Positions 16,348 through 25,354 of a stretch of 64,000 nt of DNA are shown here, piece by piece. The DNA lies in the NCBI GenBank assembly GCA_964531095.1, contig CAZHED010000002.1:1-64000 (forward strand), in the 5' to 3' direction. The stretch is from Palsa-1150 sp964531095. Lineage in GTDB: Bacteria; Myxococcota_A; Polyangia; Polyangiales; Polyangiaceae. Under the pieces are notes generated by a model. The model saw only the letters and a program-made list of their open reading frames with translations, made no database searches and was not told the origin of the DNA. Position numbers and translations under genes: made by a program. Position 1 is the first letter of the stretch. Each line of letters opens with the position of its first letter.

Positions 16348-18248
16348 CCCCCCGTCTCCAGACCTCGAATCGCCCCCTTCGCCCGCGCCCATCGATCGCG
16401 CGCCGACATCATGTCCGCCGCCTCGGGGGCGAACCGAGCCACCTCGCACTCTCGGAGCAGATCCGCCACGCTCGACGCCGCGTCGCGGGCGACGCCCGCC
16501 CGTTCCAGCCTGTCGATCACCTCGCCTCCGGCTGCGCCGCGCACGTTCACGCCGGCGTGCGCGAGCGCCGCAGCCTCGAGCGCGCGCGCGATGGCCGCGT
16601 CCGCGCTTCGCGCGTCGTCGTTGCCGCACGCCGCCGCCGCCATGGCCAGGCGCTCTTTGAGCTCCGCCGCCGGCGACGTACGTCGCGTTCGCCACGCAGA
16701 GAGAATGCGCCGACCCGCCGCGCGGCCACCGACCGCCGCGCCGAGGGCAAGCGGCCATGCGCCGATGCCCGCGATCCAGAAGACGGGCGAGTCGTCCGCG
16801 TGCGCACGAGGACCTCGGGGCCCCTCGAGTCTGTCGCGCGGCCCAGGTAGGCCGGGCAGGATCGCGCTGACAGAATCCGCCGACGCCGCGTTCGCCGACC
16901 TTGCGACGCGCACGACGCCCAGCGATGCGCGCGCGATCGCGTACCTTTTCTGGTCCGGCTCCCAGTAGGGCAAGGTCAAGTCGCCGAGGTCTACGGGACC
17001 GGCGCGCCGCATCCGCACGACGTAGTCGATGATCCGCTTGCCTCCGAACGCGTCGTGTCCTGCGGGTCCGAGGTCGCCGTGCACCTCGGGAGTCAGCCAC
17101 TCGACCCCTTCTCGCGCCGGCGTCGCGATCGCGCTCGGAACGTTCCCCGTCCCCGACACTTCGATGTGCACGCCGACCGCGCCGCCCTCGTCGACGTCGC
17201 GCGGCGACACTTGGGCCGTCAACGAAAGACGCCCGACGTCGCCCAGCACGTACCCGGGAGGACGCCCCGCGAGCGGCGGCTCGGTCACATGAACGACGAG
17301 GGTCTCCGCCGTGCGCGCGGGCCCGCCCGCGCTTTGCGGGCGAACCACGTTCAGCCGCATCGGGCCGATGGCCAGGTCGCCGGTGCGAAGGGGAAAGAGG
17401 GCCCAACGACGCAGGAGCTTGACCTCCCACGTTCGTCCTCCCGCGGAGGCGAACCCCACGCGCGGCGCCTCCTGATCTTCGCGGATCAGCGGGTGCTTCA
17501 CGAAATCGGCGGCCGTCGAATCGTGCACGCCCTCGTCGTCGATCTCGACACCTCCCTGCGCGGTGTCGAGGTACTGGTAGACGCTGTACGTCACCTGCTC
17601 GCCCACGACCGCCGTCGTCTTGTCGACGGTCGCATGCAAAAAGAAGAAGGGTCCGCGGGGCGAATCGAGCGACAGCTTCGGATCGGTGGGGAACGTTGGG
17701 GGGGCAGCAGTCGCCTGATCGTCGTTGTCCAACCCCTGAAAGAAGCCTTTCCACGGGTCGAACGGAGAGAATCGGAAGGGGCTTTGCATCCCAGGCGGGA
17801 AAGCCGGTGGAGGAGCACGCGGACGCGGCGCTTGCCCCGCCGCGACGACCGAAATCGTGGTCGCTTGAACCGTGTACCGCACGCCGGCGACCACGACGCT
17901 CGCTGGGCCCACATGAAAAGTGCCCACCCGCTGCGCCTCGAGCGCCCATGTCGTCGTGAGCGTGTACCGGTCCATCCGCGCTCCGTTGATGCTGATGTGG
18001 GTCTGCGAAGGCGACGGGCTCTGCCCGCGCACGACGAAGCCTTGCGTGGCCCCGATCTGCGCGTCCGTCGGCATCGTGTCGGCGCTGGTCGCGCTGAGCT
18101 CTACGTCGACGACGTCGCCCACGCCGACGGTGCTCGCACTCTGCCGCAACTGAAGCTGAGGTGCGCTCTGCGCTCCGGCGATTGCCGTCGAGAGGAACAA
18201 GGAAAGGAAGGCCCATAGCCACGAGAAGCGGCGTGCGAGGTTTTTCAT
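16344..18248 (-). CDS. batD: BatD aerotolerance membrane protein
   Basis: This 634-residue protein has a signal peptide (LSLFLSTAIAGAQS), then BatD-type repeated beta-sandwich domains. Recognisable pieces are VGVGDVVDVELSATSAD near the start, VTYSVYQYLDTAQGGVEID, WEVKLLRRWALFPLRTGDL and VDEGGAVGVHIEVSGTGNVP. A membrane helix (WIAGIGAWPLALGAAVGG) lies near residue 485, with a helical cytoplasmic tail after it. The layout matches BatD/oxygen-tolerance family proteins. The ATG overlaps the batB/C stop by 4 bp and its own stop overlaps batE, so translation is coupled throughout. Confidence 0.88.
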   Translation of the reverse strand: MKNLARRFSWLWAFLSLFLSTAIAGAQSAPQLQLRQSASTVGVGDVVDVELSATSADTMPTDAQIGATQGFVVRGQSPSPSQTHISINGARMDRYTLTTTWALEAQRVGTFHVGPASVVVAGVRYTVQATTISVVAAGQAPRPRAPPPAFPPGMQSPFRFSPFDPWKGFFQGLDNDDQATAAPPTFPTDPKLSLDSPRGPFFFLHATVDKTTAVVGEQVTYSVYQYLDTAQGGVEIDDEGVHDSTAADFVKHPLIREDQEAPRVGFASAGGRTWEVKLLRRWALFPLRTGDLAIGPMRLNVVRPQSAGGPARTAETLVVHVTEPPLAGRPPGYVLGDVGRLSLTAQVSPRDVDEGGAVGVHIEVSGTGNVPSAIATPAREGVEWLTPEVHGDLGPAGHDAFGGKRIIDYVVRMRRAGPVDLGDLTLPYWEPDQKRYAIARASLGVVRVARSANAASADSVSAILPGLPGPRDRLEGPRGPRAHADDSPVFWIAGIGAWPLALGAAVGGRAAGRRILSAWRTRRTSPAAELKERLAMAAAACGNDDARSADAAIARALEAAALAHAGVNVRGAAGGEVIDRLERAGVARDAASSVADLLRECEVARFAPEAADMMSARDRWARAKGAIRGLETGG

Positions 18249-20254
18249 TTGTCCGCCATTCCCCGCACGCGCTTCTTGCCCGCGCGCTTGGCCTCTTCTT
18301 GCTGAAGAGTCGGCGCGCTCTCGAGCTGGTCGAGCATTCGCTCGTCTTCGTTCGTGCTCGGAGGAGGAGGTGGGGGGCCCGTGTCGGGGCGATCGTTCCC
18401 AGCGTCTGGAGGCTCGGGCGGGGGCTCCGCACCCGAGTCTCGCCCTGCGTCGTCGTGTGCCGCCGCCTCCCGCGCCGCGTCCCGGCCCGCGTCGTTCGGT
18501 CCGGGGGCGCCGTCCCGCGATGCGTCCTGCCCGGCGTCCGAGCCCGCGTCGCTCCCTGCGTCCTTCTTCTCGTCGTCGATGCGCCGGAGCGCGATGGCCC
18601 GGTTCCAGGCCGCGTCACGCCCGACCGGATCTCCGGAGTCGGCCTCGCCCGGGGCGAGCACCAGGGCGCGGTCGTACGCCCGAACGGCCTCTTCGTAGGC
18701 GCCGTCGAGAAATGCGAGATTGCCTTGCAAGTAGAGGGAACGCGCGCGCAGATCGATCGTCGCCTGCACGTCCTCGCCGATCGCCTCCGTGACCCGTCGC
18801 GCGCACTCGACTCGCGCATGGCGCTGTGCGCGCTCCTCTTCGCTGACGCCCGCGTCGATTTCCTCTTCGCCGAAGCGCCGGCCGTAGAGCTCGCCGACGC
18901 GAAAAAGCGAAAGGCCCAAATCGAAAGTCCCGTCGGGCCGCCGCTTCAGCCCGTCCGGAGTGCCGATGCTCCCGTCTTTGCAGGGGCCCGTCGACAGGTA
19001 CTCCTCCAGGCGGCTTGCGGCACTCGCCGCGTCGCCCGTCGTCAGGTCGGCGACCGCTTCTTTGACGGCCGGCGCGTCGCGTTCGAACGGGCGCGACGGG
19101 TTCCAGCCGCAGCCGGCGAGCCACGTCAGGGCGAGCATGGACATGAATCCCCACGCCCCCACGACGGATCGAACGAGGCCCACCCGCTTGGGGTCGTTGC
19201 GTTTTGCGGTGGCCGCCCGCCTCGGTGCCTCGCCAATGAGCGCCTCGACGATCAAGAGAAGCACCGCCGCTCCCAGCGGCCACGCGTACTCTTCCGCGTA
19301 GACGGTCTCCACCTTCTCGCTGAGCTCGTCGCGCATCATCTTCTGCAGTGCGCGAGCGACCTGATCGATCCCGGTGCTTCCGTGCTCGGCGCGAACAATG
19401 GTGCCCCCGGTCGTCTGCGCGACGCGCGCCAGCTGCGCCTCGCCTTCCGCCGAGAGCTGCGTCGTGAGGGGCTTTCCATCATCGTCCCGGCGGATGCCGT
19501 TCGGTTTGCCTTCCGGACCTACGTCGGGGATCACCTCGGGCGCTCGACCGCCGATCTGAACCACGTCGATTCGCGTCCCCTCGCTCTGGCAGCTCTCGGC
19601 CACGTTCACCGGGTCGCCTTCGAGGTCTTCGCCGTCGGTGACGAGCACCATCACACGCACGTGGTCCTTCGACTTCGGATCGCGGGCAAAAATCTCCCGG
19701 CCGCGCTCGAGCGCGCGCGCTGTCGCCGTGCCGCCGACGGGCATGTCGTTCGGCTCGAGCTGGCGCAAGAACTGCGCGATCGCGGCGCCGTCGCTGGTCA
19801 GCGGAAAGCTCATCGGCTCGCCCGCGAACGCCACCGCGCCGAACCGGGCACCGGGCAGATCTTGGATGAGCCGCGCCACTTCGGCCTTGGCTCGCGCGAT
19901 GCGACTCGGCACGATGTCGCGCGCGTACATGCTCTTCGAGTAGTCGAGCACGATCACCACATCGAGGTTGGTCGCCGGCACGATGCGCGTGCCGCTCCCG
20001 AACTGCGGGCGCGCGAGCGCGATGAACGCGAGAGTCATCGCGACGATCGCGAGCACCGACTTGGTGGCGCGCCGGGCGGCCGCGTCGTACGTCGTCAGCG
20101 AAGCCAGGAGCCCCGCCTCGCCGAAGGATCGGGCGGCGCCAGCCTGACGCACGCTGGCCCACACGATCGCGCTCGCGTAGCCGAGCAGCGCCAGCGCGCA
20201 GAAGACCGCCACCACTACGCCGGACGCAGATCCGAAGTCGTATCCCCACCTCAC
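18245..20254 (-). CDS. batB: BatB-BatC fusion: VWA membrane protein with TPR/lipobox-like C-terminus
   Basis: This 669-residue protein starts at the GTG 20254, chosen because GGAGG precedes it by 5 nt and it overlaps the batA stop by 4 bp. Residues 1-330 are BatB: membrane helices, then a von Willebrand A domain with MIDAS motif DYSKSM and a VLVTDGEDLEGDPV loop, then a C-terminal helix. The same frame continues into MSMLALTWLAGCGWNPS, a lipobox-like segment. TPR helices (ARSLYLQGNLAFLDGAYEEA) follow, then an Asp/Ala/Gly-rich tail (DAGSDAGQDAS), equivalent to a fused BatC. No stop separates the two halves. Confidence 0.87.
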   Translation of the reverse strand: MRWGYDFGSASGVVVAVFCALALLGYASAIVWASVRQAGAARSFGEAGLLASLTTYDAAARRATKSVLAIVAMTLAFIALARPQFGSGTRIVPATNLDVVIVLDYSKSMYARDIVPSRIARAKAEVARLIQDLPGARFGAVAFAGEPMSFPLTSDGAAIAQFLRQLEPNDMPVGGTATARALERGREIFARDPKSKDHVRVMVLVTDGEDLEGDPVNVAESCQSEGTRIDVVQIGGRAPEVIPDVGPEGKPNGIRRDDDGKPLTTQLSAEGEAQLARVAQTTGGTIVRAEHGSTGIDQVARALQKMMRDELSEKVETVYAEEYAWPLGAAVLLLIVEALIGEAPRRAATAKRNDPKRVGLVRSVVGAWGFMSMLALTWLAGCGWNPSRPFERDAPAVKEAVADLTTGDAASAASRLEEYLSTGPCKDGSIGTPDGLKRRPDGTFDLGLSLFRVGELYGRRFGEEEIDAGVSEEERAQRHARVECARRVTEAIGEDVQATIDLRARSLYLQGNLAFLDGAYEEAVRAYDRALVLAPGEADSGDPVGRDAAWNRAIALRRIDDEKKDAGSDAGSDAGQDASRDGAPGPNDAGRDAAREAAAHDDAGRDSGAEPPPEPPDAGNDRPDTGPPPPPPSTNEDERMLDQLESAPTLQQEEAKRAGKKRVRGMADK

Positions 20255-21474
20255 GGGAACCTCCGTACGAGCGCGAGGCGTACGAGCGCCTCGAGCGCGA
20301 CAAGAACGGCAGCCGGCACGAGCAGCAGCGGGAACAGGTCCTCCATCGTCGACGCCTGGGCCTCGAACTTCGTCTTCTCGAGGTGGTCGAGGATCGCGTG
20401 CATGCTTTGCTCGAGCCCGGACTTGTCCGTGGCGATGAACGCTTCGCCGCCCGTGTCGTGCGCCATCTTGCGGAGGAGCTCGGGGTTCACCGGAAAGCGC
20501 TTGCGCTGGTAGACCGGCTGCCCGAATAGATCGATCCCAGTTTGTACGTCGACGTCGTCGCCGTTGCCGATCTGCACCGTATAGATGCGAACGCCCTCCT
20601 TCTGCGCGAGGTGGGCCGAATACTCCGGAGATATCACCCCTTCGTTCGAGTCGCCGTCCGTGAGCAGGACGACTGCTTTGCTTCGAGCGTCGCTCCTGCG
20701 TACCCGCGCCACGGCCGTGCCGACGGCGTCGCCGATGGCCGTCTTGCTGCTGTCGATGACGCCGAGCTCTATTCTGGAGACGAGCTCGGTGATGAGGCCG
20801 TAGTCGAGCGTCGGCGGGGAAAGGACGAACGCCTGCTTGGCGAAGACGACGACGCCGATGCGGTCGGTTTTGCGGCGACGGACGAAATCGGTCAGCACGT
20901 CTTTGGCGACGTCGATGCGCGTCGGGCGATGGGGGCCGCGCGCGCCCGACCCGGGCAAGGCGTTGCTGGCCGGGGCGTCCATCACGGCCGACATCGATCC
21001 CGACAGGTCGAGCACGATGATGATGTCGATCCCCTTTTCCTCCTGCGCTTCGCCGCGCAAGATGCTCTGCGGCCGTCCGAGGGCGAGTGCGGCGAGGACG
21101 AGCGCCGCTCCTCGGAGGACCCCGGGGAGGTCGCGCAGAGGTGCGCGCCACCCGCGTGGCCCCAACGTGAGCGGCGCGATGGTCGGTACGCCAAGGCGAG
21201 GCACGCGCTCGTCTGCCCCGAGGGTCGTCCGGTAGACGATGTAGGGCACCACAACCAGGATCGCGACGAGCGCCATGCACCATCCCGCTCGAGCCAGCCA
21301 CGCGAGCGCGTCGGAGGTCGAGGGGTGTTCGCCGAGCGGGCCGGGCCAGGTCGCCCACTTCGCGCTTCGCCAGGCCTCCCCGCGCGCCAGCGCAGGCGCC
21401 ACGAGCCCGAGCGCCGTCGCGGCGAGGGTCCCGAGCGTGACGAGCGCGCCTCGGATCCATCGGGCTTGCCTCAC
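20251..21474 (-). CDS. batA: BatA-like VWA membrane protein
   Basis: This protein of 407 residues has a GTG start at 21474 that overlaps the previous gene's stop (4 bp). Membrane helices are at about 10-30 and 60-85, plus a C-terminal one (LLVPAAVLVALEALVRL). The VWA domain begins at DIIIVLDLSGSMSAV, which holds the DxSxS MIDAS, with VVVFAKQAFVLSPPT and AVVLLTDGDSNEG completing the metal site. An insert of about 20 residues after the MIDAS loop (PASNALPGSGARGPH) is polar. The operon order moxR-DUF58-batA-batB supports the name. It presumably forms the Bat membrane complex with BatB. Confidence 0.88.
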   Translation of the reverse strand: MRQARWIRGALVTLGTLAATALGLVAPALARGEAWRSAKWATWPGPLGEHPSTSDALAWLARAGWCMALVAILVVVPYIVYRTTLGADERVPRLGVPTIAPLTLGPRGWRAPLRDLPGVLRGAALVLAALALGRPQSILRGEAQEEKGIDIIIVLDLSGSMSAVMDAPASNALPGSGARGPHRPTRIDVAKDVLTDFVRRRKTDRIGVVVFAKQAFVLSPPTLDYGLITELVSRIELGVIDSSKTAIGDAVGTAVARVRRSDARSKAVVLLTDGDSNEGVISPEYSAHLAQKEGVRIYTVQIGNGDDVDVQTGIDLFGQPVYQRKRFPVNPELLRKMAHDTGGEAFIATDKSGLEQSMHAILDHLEKTKFEAQASTMEDLFPLLLVPAAVLVALEALVRLALVRRFP

Positions 21475-22526
21475 GGTCGCGCCTCCCGAGATTCGACGGG
21501 AGCGGGCGGCGCCATCGTCGCGCGCACGACTTTCTCTGCGTCGACCAGCGCGCGCTCGCACTCCTCGAGCGTCGGAGTGACGTCGGCGAATTTGACGAGG
21601 TCGCAGTCCTGCAAGAACGCCGCGACCTCGGGGAGCGGTACTCGGAAGTGGGGGATTCGGCGGAGCGCGGCCAGCGTTTCGTACGTCGTCGATTCGAGGC
21701 CGTCGAAGCCGAAGCGCGTACCGAGGCATTCGCGAACGGCGTCGTTCACGCGGTCGAAGAACTCCGCGAACCGCTTGGTCTCGAGCAGGCCGGCGTGGCG
21801 TACTTCGTCGAGGCGCTCGAGCGCGATCTCCCACGGTGGACGCGGTGGGGGCGGGGGCGGCACGGGCCTGGGTCGCCTGAGCCATCGAACCGCCAACCAC
21901 GCGAGCGCGCCTCCGGCGATCACGCCGACCGCTGTCCACGTGAGCGCGCGCTCGAGCGCGACCCACTCCTCGCGCTGCATGCGCGGTGGCGGGTTGGGTT
22001 TGGGCTGCGCATCGGGCGTCGACGACGTCGGGTCTTCGACGACGATCGTGTGCGGCTTCGTGCAGAGCGTGAAGATGTCGCTATTGGCGCGCGCGATCGA
22101 AATCGGCAATGACGGGAGAACCAGCGTCCGCCGCCCGGGGTCGCTCGGGAGCGGGACGAGTCGCAAGTCGAGCGTGGTCTGCCGGCGAGCGGACTTGGCG
22201 TCGACGTCGGCGCTCGAAAGGCGCGCAGCGGCTCCCCCGTCTTGATCCGGTAGCGCGAACCCCGCCCCTTTGAGCGCCCGAGCGGTGTCGCTCTGGGTCT
22301 GCAACTCCAGGCCGCGGGGCAGGACGGTCTCTCCTTTGCCGTGCGAGACCACGACATGGAGTGTCGCCGCGTACCCGCTCGTGCCGTTGGACGGGAACGA
22401 GTCCACCAGCTGCGGTCGCTCCGCCCCCGCGGGTGCGGTTTCGACGCACTCGGCCCACGCGACGCGGGAGACGACGAGCACAAGAGCCCAAACCAATGCA
22501 AGGACGGTTCGCGGTCCGACGCTCAT
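21471..22526 (-). CDS. Bat-operon membrane protein (BatD/DUF4381-like tail)
   Basis: This 351-residue protein has a signal peptide (VLALVWALVLVVSRVAWAECV) and an extracytoplasmic beta domain of about 150 residues with Thr/Leu-rich strands (RRQTTLDLRLVPLPSD). One membrane helix (TWTAVGVIAGGALAWLAV) and a Pro-rich linker follow. The cytoplasmic helical tail (KRFAEFFDRVNDAVRECLG, TTYETLAALRRIPH) resembles the tail of BatD/DUF4381-type proteins. It sits between the DUF58 gene and batA with 4-bp overlaps on both sides, so it belongs to the Bat complex. The specific family is uncertain. Confidence 0.75.
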   Translation of the reverse strand: MSVGPRTVLALVWALVLVVSRVAWAECVETAPAGAERPQLVDSFPSNGTSGYAATLHVVVSHGKGETVLPRGLELQTQSDTARALKGAGFALPDQDGGAAARLSSADVDAKSARRQTTLDLRLVPLPSDPGRRTLVLPSLPISIARANSDIFTLCTKPHTIVVEDPTSSTPDAQPKPNPPPRMQREEWVALERALTWTAVGVIAGGALAWLAVRWLRRPRPVPPPPPPRPPWEIALERLDEVRHAGLLETKRFAEFFDRVNDAVRECLGTRFGFDGLESTTYETLAALRRIPHFRVPLPEVAAFLQDCDLVKFADVTPTLEECERALVDAEKVVRATMAPPAPVESREARP

Positions 22527-23458
22527 CGCCGGATCCTCCGGGCGCGGCGCGCGAAGAGATCCCGCAGCGGACGGACGAACGAGCCGCCGGTGTCGATGTC
22601 GACCGAGTCGAGCCCGAGCTTGTGAAATGCGCCCCGACGAAGCGAAGCGATGCGCTCCATCGCGTCTGCGTGCCAAGCCCGTACGCGGGGGTCGCTCGTG
22701 TCGACGACGACGCTCTCGCCATTCTCGAGATCCTCGAACGTCGCGAGCCCCACGTCGGGTAGCTCCAGGTCGCGTCGGTCGACGAGCACCACCGGCACGA
22801 CGTCGTGTTTCGCCGACGCCAGCGCGAGCGCGCGTTCGTATCCCGTGTCGTAGAAATCGCTCACGACGAACGCGATGCTCCGCCGTCGCGAGATGCGCAC
22901 GAGGGCTTCGAGCGCGGCTTTGAGATCGGTCGCCGCCCCGAGGCGCATGTGACCGCGATCGTCGTACGCTCGCGCCCGCGCGGACGCCTCCTTCGACGGC
23001 TCGAAGCCGAGGATCTCCCGGACGACGCGCATCACGTGCTTCTCGCCCTTCTTCGGCGGGACCACGCGCTCGATCTGGTCGGTCGAGATGATGAGCCCCA
23101 CACGGTCGTTGTTGCGGATCGCGCTGAAGGCGAGCAGTGCCGCCACCTCGCTCGCGACCCGCACTTTGGCGGCTCTGCGCGTTCCGAATCGCTCGCTCGC
23201 GGAAAGGTCCACGACGAGCATCACGGTCATCTCGCGCTCTTCGACGAATACCTTGACGAACGTGTCACTCATCCGAGCGCTGACGTTCCAATCGATCGTG
23301 CGCACGTCGTCGCCTGGCTGATACGGGCGCACTTCGCGGAACGCCAGGCCCTGGCCCTTGAAGCTCGACGTGTACGTACCCGTCAGCTGCTCGTTGGCGA
23401 GCCGCGCCGTGTGGATCTCGATCGTGCGCAGGGCGCGCAGTAGCTCTTTCGGGATCAC
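22523..23458 (-). CDS. DUF58 protein of the MoxR-Bat system
   Basis: This is a 311-residue cytosolic DUF58 protein. The conserved core is visible as TGTYTSSFKGQGLAF(R)EVRPYQPGDDVRTIDWN followed by ETEMTVML-like EREMTVMLVVDLSASE. The latter is a divergent VWA strand with a DxSxS-like start. Length and order are normal. It lies 10 bp downstream of moxR and overlaps the next gene by 4 bp. DUF58 proteins are the usual partners of MoxR ATPases, thought to act in protein folding or metal insertion for the membrane VWA proteins. Confidence 0.92.
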   Translation of the reverse strand: MIPKELLRALRTIEIHTARLANEQLTGTYTSSFKGQGLAFREVRPYQPGDDVRTIDWNVSARMSDTFVKVFVEEREMTVMLVVDLSASERFGTRRAAKVRVASEVAALLAFSAIRNNDRVGLIISTDQIERVVPPKKGEKHVMRVVREILGFEPSKEASARARAYDDRGHMRLGAATDLKAALEALVRISRRRSIAFVVSDFYDTGYERALALASAKHDVVPVVLVDRRDLELPDVGLATFEDLENGESVVVDTSDPRVRAWHADAMERIASLRRGAFHKLGLDSVDIDTGGSFVRPLRDLFARRARRIRR

Positions 23459-23468
23459 GGCCGCCTCG

Positions 23469-24455
23469 TCACGGCACCTCGACCACGTCGAACACCCGCT
23501 TTACGATCTGCTCGCTCGTGACCTCCTCGGCGTCGGCCTCGTAGGTCAGCACGAGCCTGTGCCGCAAGACGTCCGGCCCGATCGCCTTCACGTCTTCGGG
23601 AGTGACGTAGCCGCGGTGGCGCAGAAACGCATGCGCCCGCGCCGCCAGGTTGAGGGCAATGCTCGCTCGCGGGCTCGCGCCGAACTCGACGAGCGGCGCG
23701 AGGTCTTTGAGGCCGTGTTTGGCTGGCTCGCGCGTCGCGAAGACGATGTCGACGATGTACTCCTTCACCTTCTCGTCGACGTACACCTGCTTGACGATCC
23801 GCGCGGCTTCGAGGAGCTCGCCCGGCGTCACCACCGGGTCGGCGTGCGTGGGCTCCGGTTGTGTCATCCGATCCATGATCTTGCGCTCGTCGTCGCGCGA
23901 CGGGTACCCGACCTTGATCATGAGCATGAAGCGGTCGATCTGCGCTTCGGGCAGGGGATAAGTGCCCTCTTGCTCGATGGGGTTCTGCGTCGCCATGACG
24001 ACGAACGGTTGGGGCAGCGCGTACGTCTTGTCGCCGATCGTGACTTGCCGTTCTTGCATCGCCTCGAGGAGGGCGCTCTGTACTTTCGCGGGGGCCCGGT
24101 TGATCTCGTCGGCGAGGATGAGGTTCGCGAAGATCGGCCCGAGCTTCGATGTGAACTCGCCCCTTTGCTGGTTGTAGACGACGGTTCCCACGAGGTCGGC
24201 CGGCAGAAGGTCGGGCGTGAACTGAACGCGCGCGAACTTCGCGTGGATGGTGTCGCAGAGCGTTCGGACCGTGAGCGTCTTGGCGAGCCCCGGCACCCCT
24301 TCGAGCAGCACGTGCCCCCCCGTCAGCAGGCCGACCAGGATGCGCTCGACCATGTATTGCTGGCCGACGATCACCTTGCCGACCTCGTTCATCAGGCGAT
24401 CGACGAAGGCGCTTTCTTTGGCGACGAGCTCATTGAGGGCGCGGACGTCGTACAT
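23469..24455 (-). CDS. moxR: MoxR-family AAA+ ATPase
   Basis: This 328-residue AAA+ ATPase has Walker A GVPGLAKT at residues 53-60, Walker B LILADEINRAP with the MoxR-type AKVQSALLEAMQE helix, and sensor 1 in VMATQNPIEQEGTYPLPEAQ. This is the characteristic MoxR signature. ARG finger and sensor 2 regions follow (SPRASIALNLAARAHAF). It is the first gene of the Bat operon, so it is likely the operon's chaperone motor, acting with DUF58 and BatA/B. The start ATG at 24455 is followed by normal family sequence from residue 20 on. Confidence 0.94.
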   Translation of the reverse strand: MYDVRALNELVAKESAFVDRLMNEVGKVIVGQQYMVERILVGLLTGGHVLLEGVPGLAKTLTVRTLCDTIHAKFARVQFTPDLLPADLVGTVVYNQQRGEFTSKLGPIFANLILADEINRAPAKVQSALLEAMQERQVTIGDKTYALPQPFVVMATQNPIEQEGTYPLPEAQIDRFMLMIKVGYPSRDDERKIMDRMTQPEPTHADPVVTPGELLEAARIVKQVYVDEKVKEYIVDIVFATREPAKHGLKDLAPLVEFGASPRASIALNLAARAHAFLRHRGYVTPEDVKAIGPDVLRHRLVLTYEADAEEVTSEQIVKRVFDVVEVP

Positions 24456-24604
24456 GGCTTCTTGGCTCCGGGGAGAGAGGGTGCGGCGGTTCTATCACGG
24501 CCCCGCCGACCGCGAGCGACGCGAGACCTCGGCCGTTTATTCCCGTCGCCCGCGCTCCACGCATGGGGTTTCCGCGGCAGCGCCTCGCGGCCGCCCCTCG
24601 TTCC

Positions 24605-25354
24605 TCACTGGCAAGTCATGCTTTGCTGTCCCGTGTGCGGGCAGTGGGTCATCGGCAGGCTCTTTTGAATCGCCGTTTCGAGGTGCCAGAGGCGGCAATT
24701 GAGCGTGTTCCCCTGCGTGATCATGTTGCCGCCCGGGTCGACCATATCGCCTGAATCGCCCTCGATATACGAATAGGGAGCGCCGGCGTCGCCCGAGCAG
24801 ACGCTCAGGCATCCCGAGACTTGGCCGTTGTACACGGAGACCCCGTTGTCGTCCGTGCAGTAGTGCCAGTCCTGGGCGCAGAAAGGCTCGCAGGGACCCC
24901 CGCACAGATCGGCTCCAAGGGGTCCCGCGTGACGGCAGTGCGTCTCCGGGTGCGCCGCGGCGAAGCTCGCGTGCCAGAGGCGACAACCCAGGGTGTCGAC
25001 ATTGTCCGGCTCATTCCCCAGGTCATAGAGCTGGCCCTTAGTCATGTAGCTGCACAACGTCATGCAGACGTCATTGGATAGGTACTCCAAATTGGGACCG
25101 GTGCAGTTTTGCATCATGACGGCGCAATAGTTGCTGCAGGTGAGGGGATCGACGGCGACTTGCCCCCCGCCGTCACCGGCGTCGCTCGTCTCACCGGCGT
25201 CGCTCGCGTCACCGGCGTCACTCGCGTCGGTCCCGCCGTCCTCTAGGGTCGCGCGCTCGATGCCCAGCACGCCGTTGCACCCGGCGATCGCGCCTCCGGC
25301 GCCGAGGGAGCCGGACAGCGCAACGAGAATGACGATCAGCGACGCACGCTTCAT
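24605..25354 (-). CDS. Cys-rich lipoprotein with Asp/Ala/Gly linker
   Basis: This is a 249-residue protein with a signal segment that appears to end at IAGC, and a lipobox there (Cys26). The linker is a tandem repeat of Ser-Asp-Ala-Gly units (DAGDASDAGETSDAG). The mature domain has about 17 cysteines and repeated CRLWH motifs (GCRLWHASFAAAHPETHCRH and NCRLWHLETAIQ), indicating two related halves. The CRLWH block followed by a conserved HCxH recurs in both, so a duplicated domain is seen directly. The start ATG overlaps the upstream gene's stop by 1 bp, so the two are coupled. The family is not recognised. Confidence 0.72.
   Translation of the reverse strand: MKRASLIVILVALSGSLGAGGAIAGCNGVLGIERATLEDGGTDASDAGDASDAGETSDAGDGGGQVAVDPLTCSNYCAVMMQNCTGPNLEYLSNDVCMTLCSYMTKGQLYDLGNEPDNVDTLGCRLWHASFAAAHPETHCRHAGPLGADLCGGPCEPFCAQDWHYCTDDNGVSVYNGQVSGCLSVCSGDAGAPYSYIEGDSGDMVDPGGNMITQGNTLNCRLWHLETAIQKSLPMTHCPHTGQQSMTCQ
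25172..25230. repeat. Tandem coding repeats (linker of lipoprotein 24605-25354)
   Basis: Four imperfect copies of a 15-nt unit containing GTCACCGGCGTCGCT or close variants occur within the coding strand's Asp/Ala/Ser/Gly linker. The copies differ by one or two bases, as expected for slippage in a low-complexity spacer. Such spacers follow lipoboxes in many proteins of this window. Confidence 0.7.

Noticed and set aside
18161..20512. Long plus-strand open frame over the Bat operon
   Set aside because: It overlaps clear BatB/BatD coding on the minus strand and has low-complexity Arg/Ala composition.
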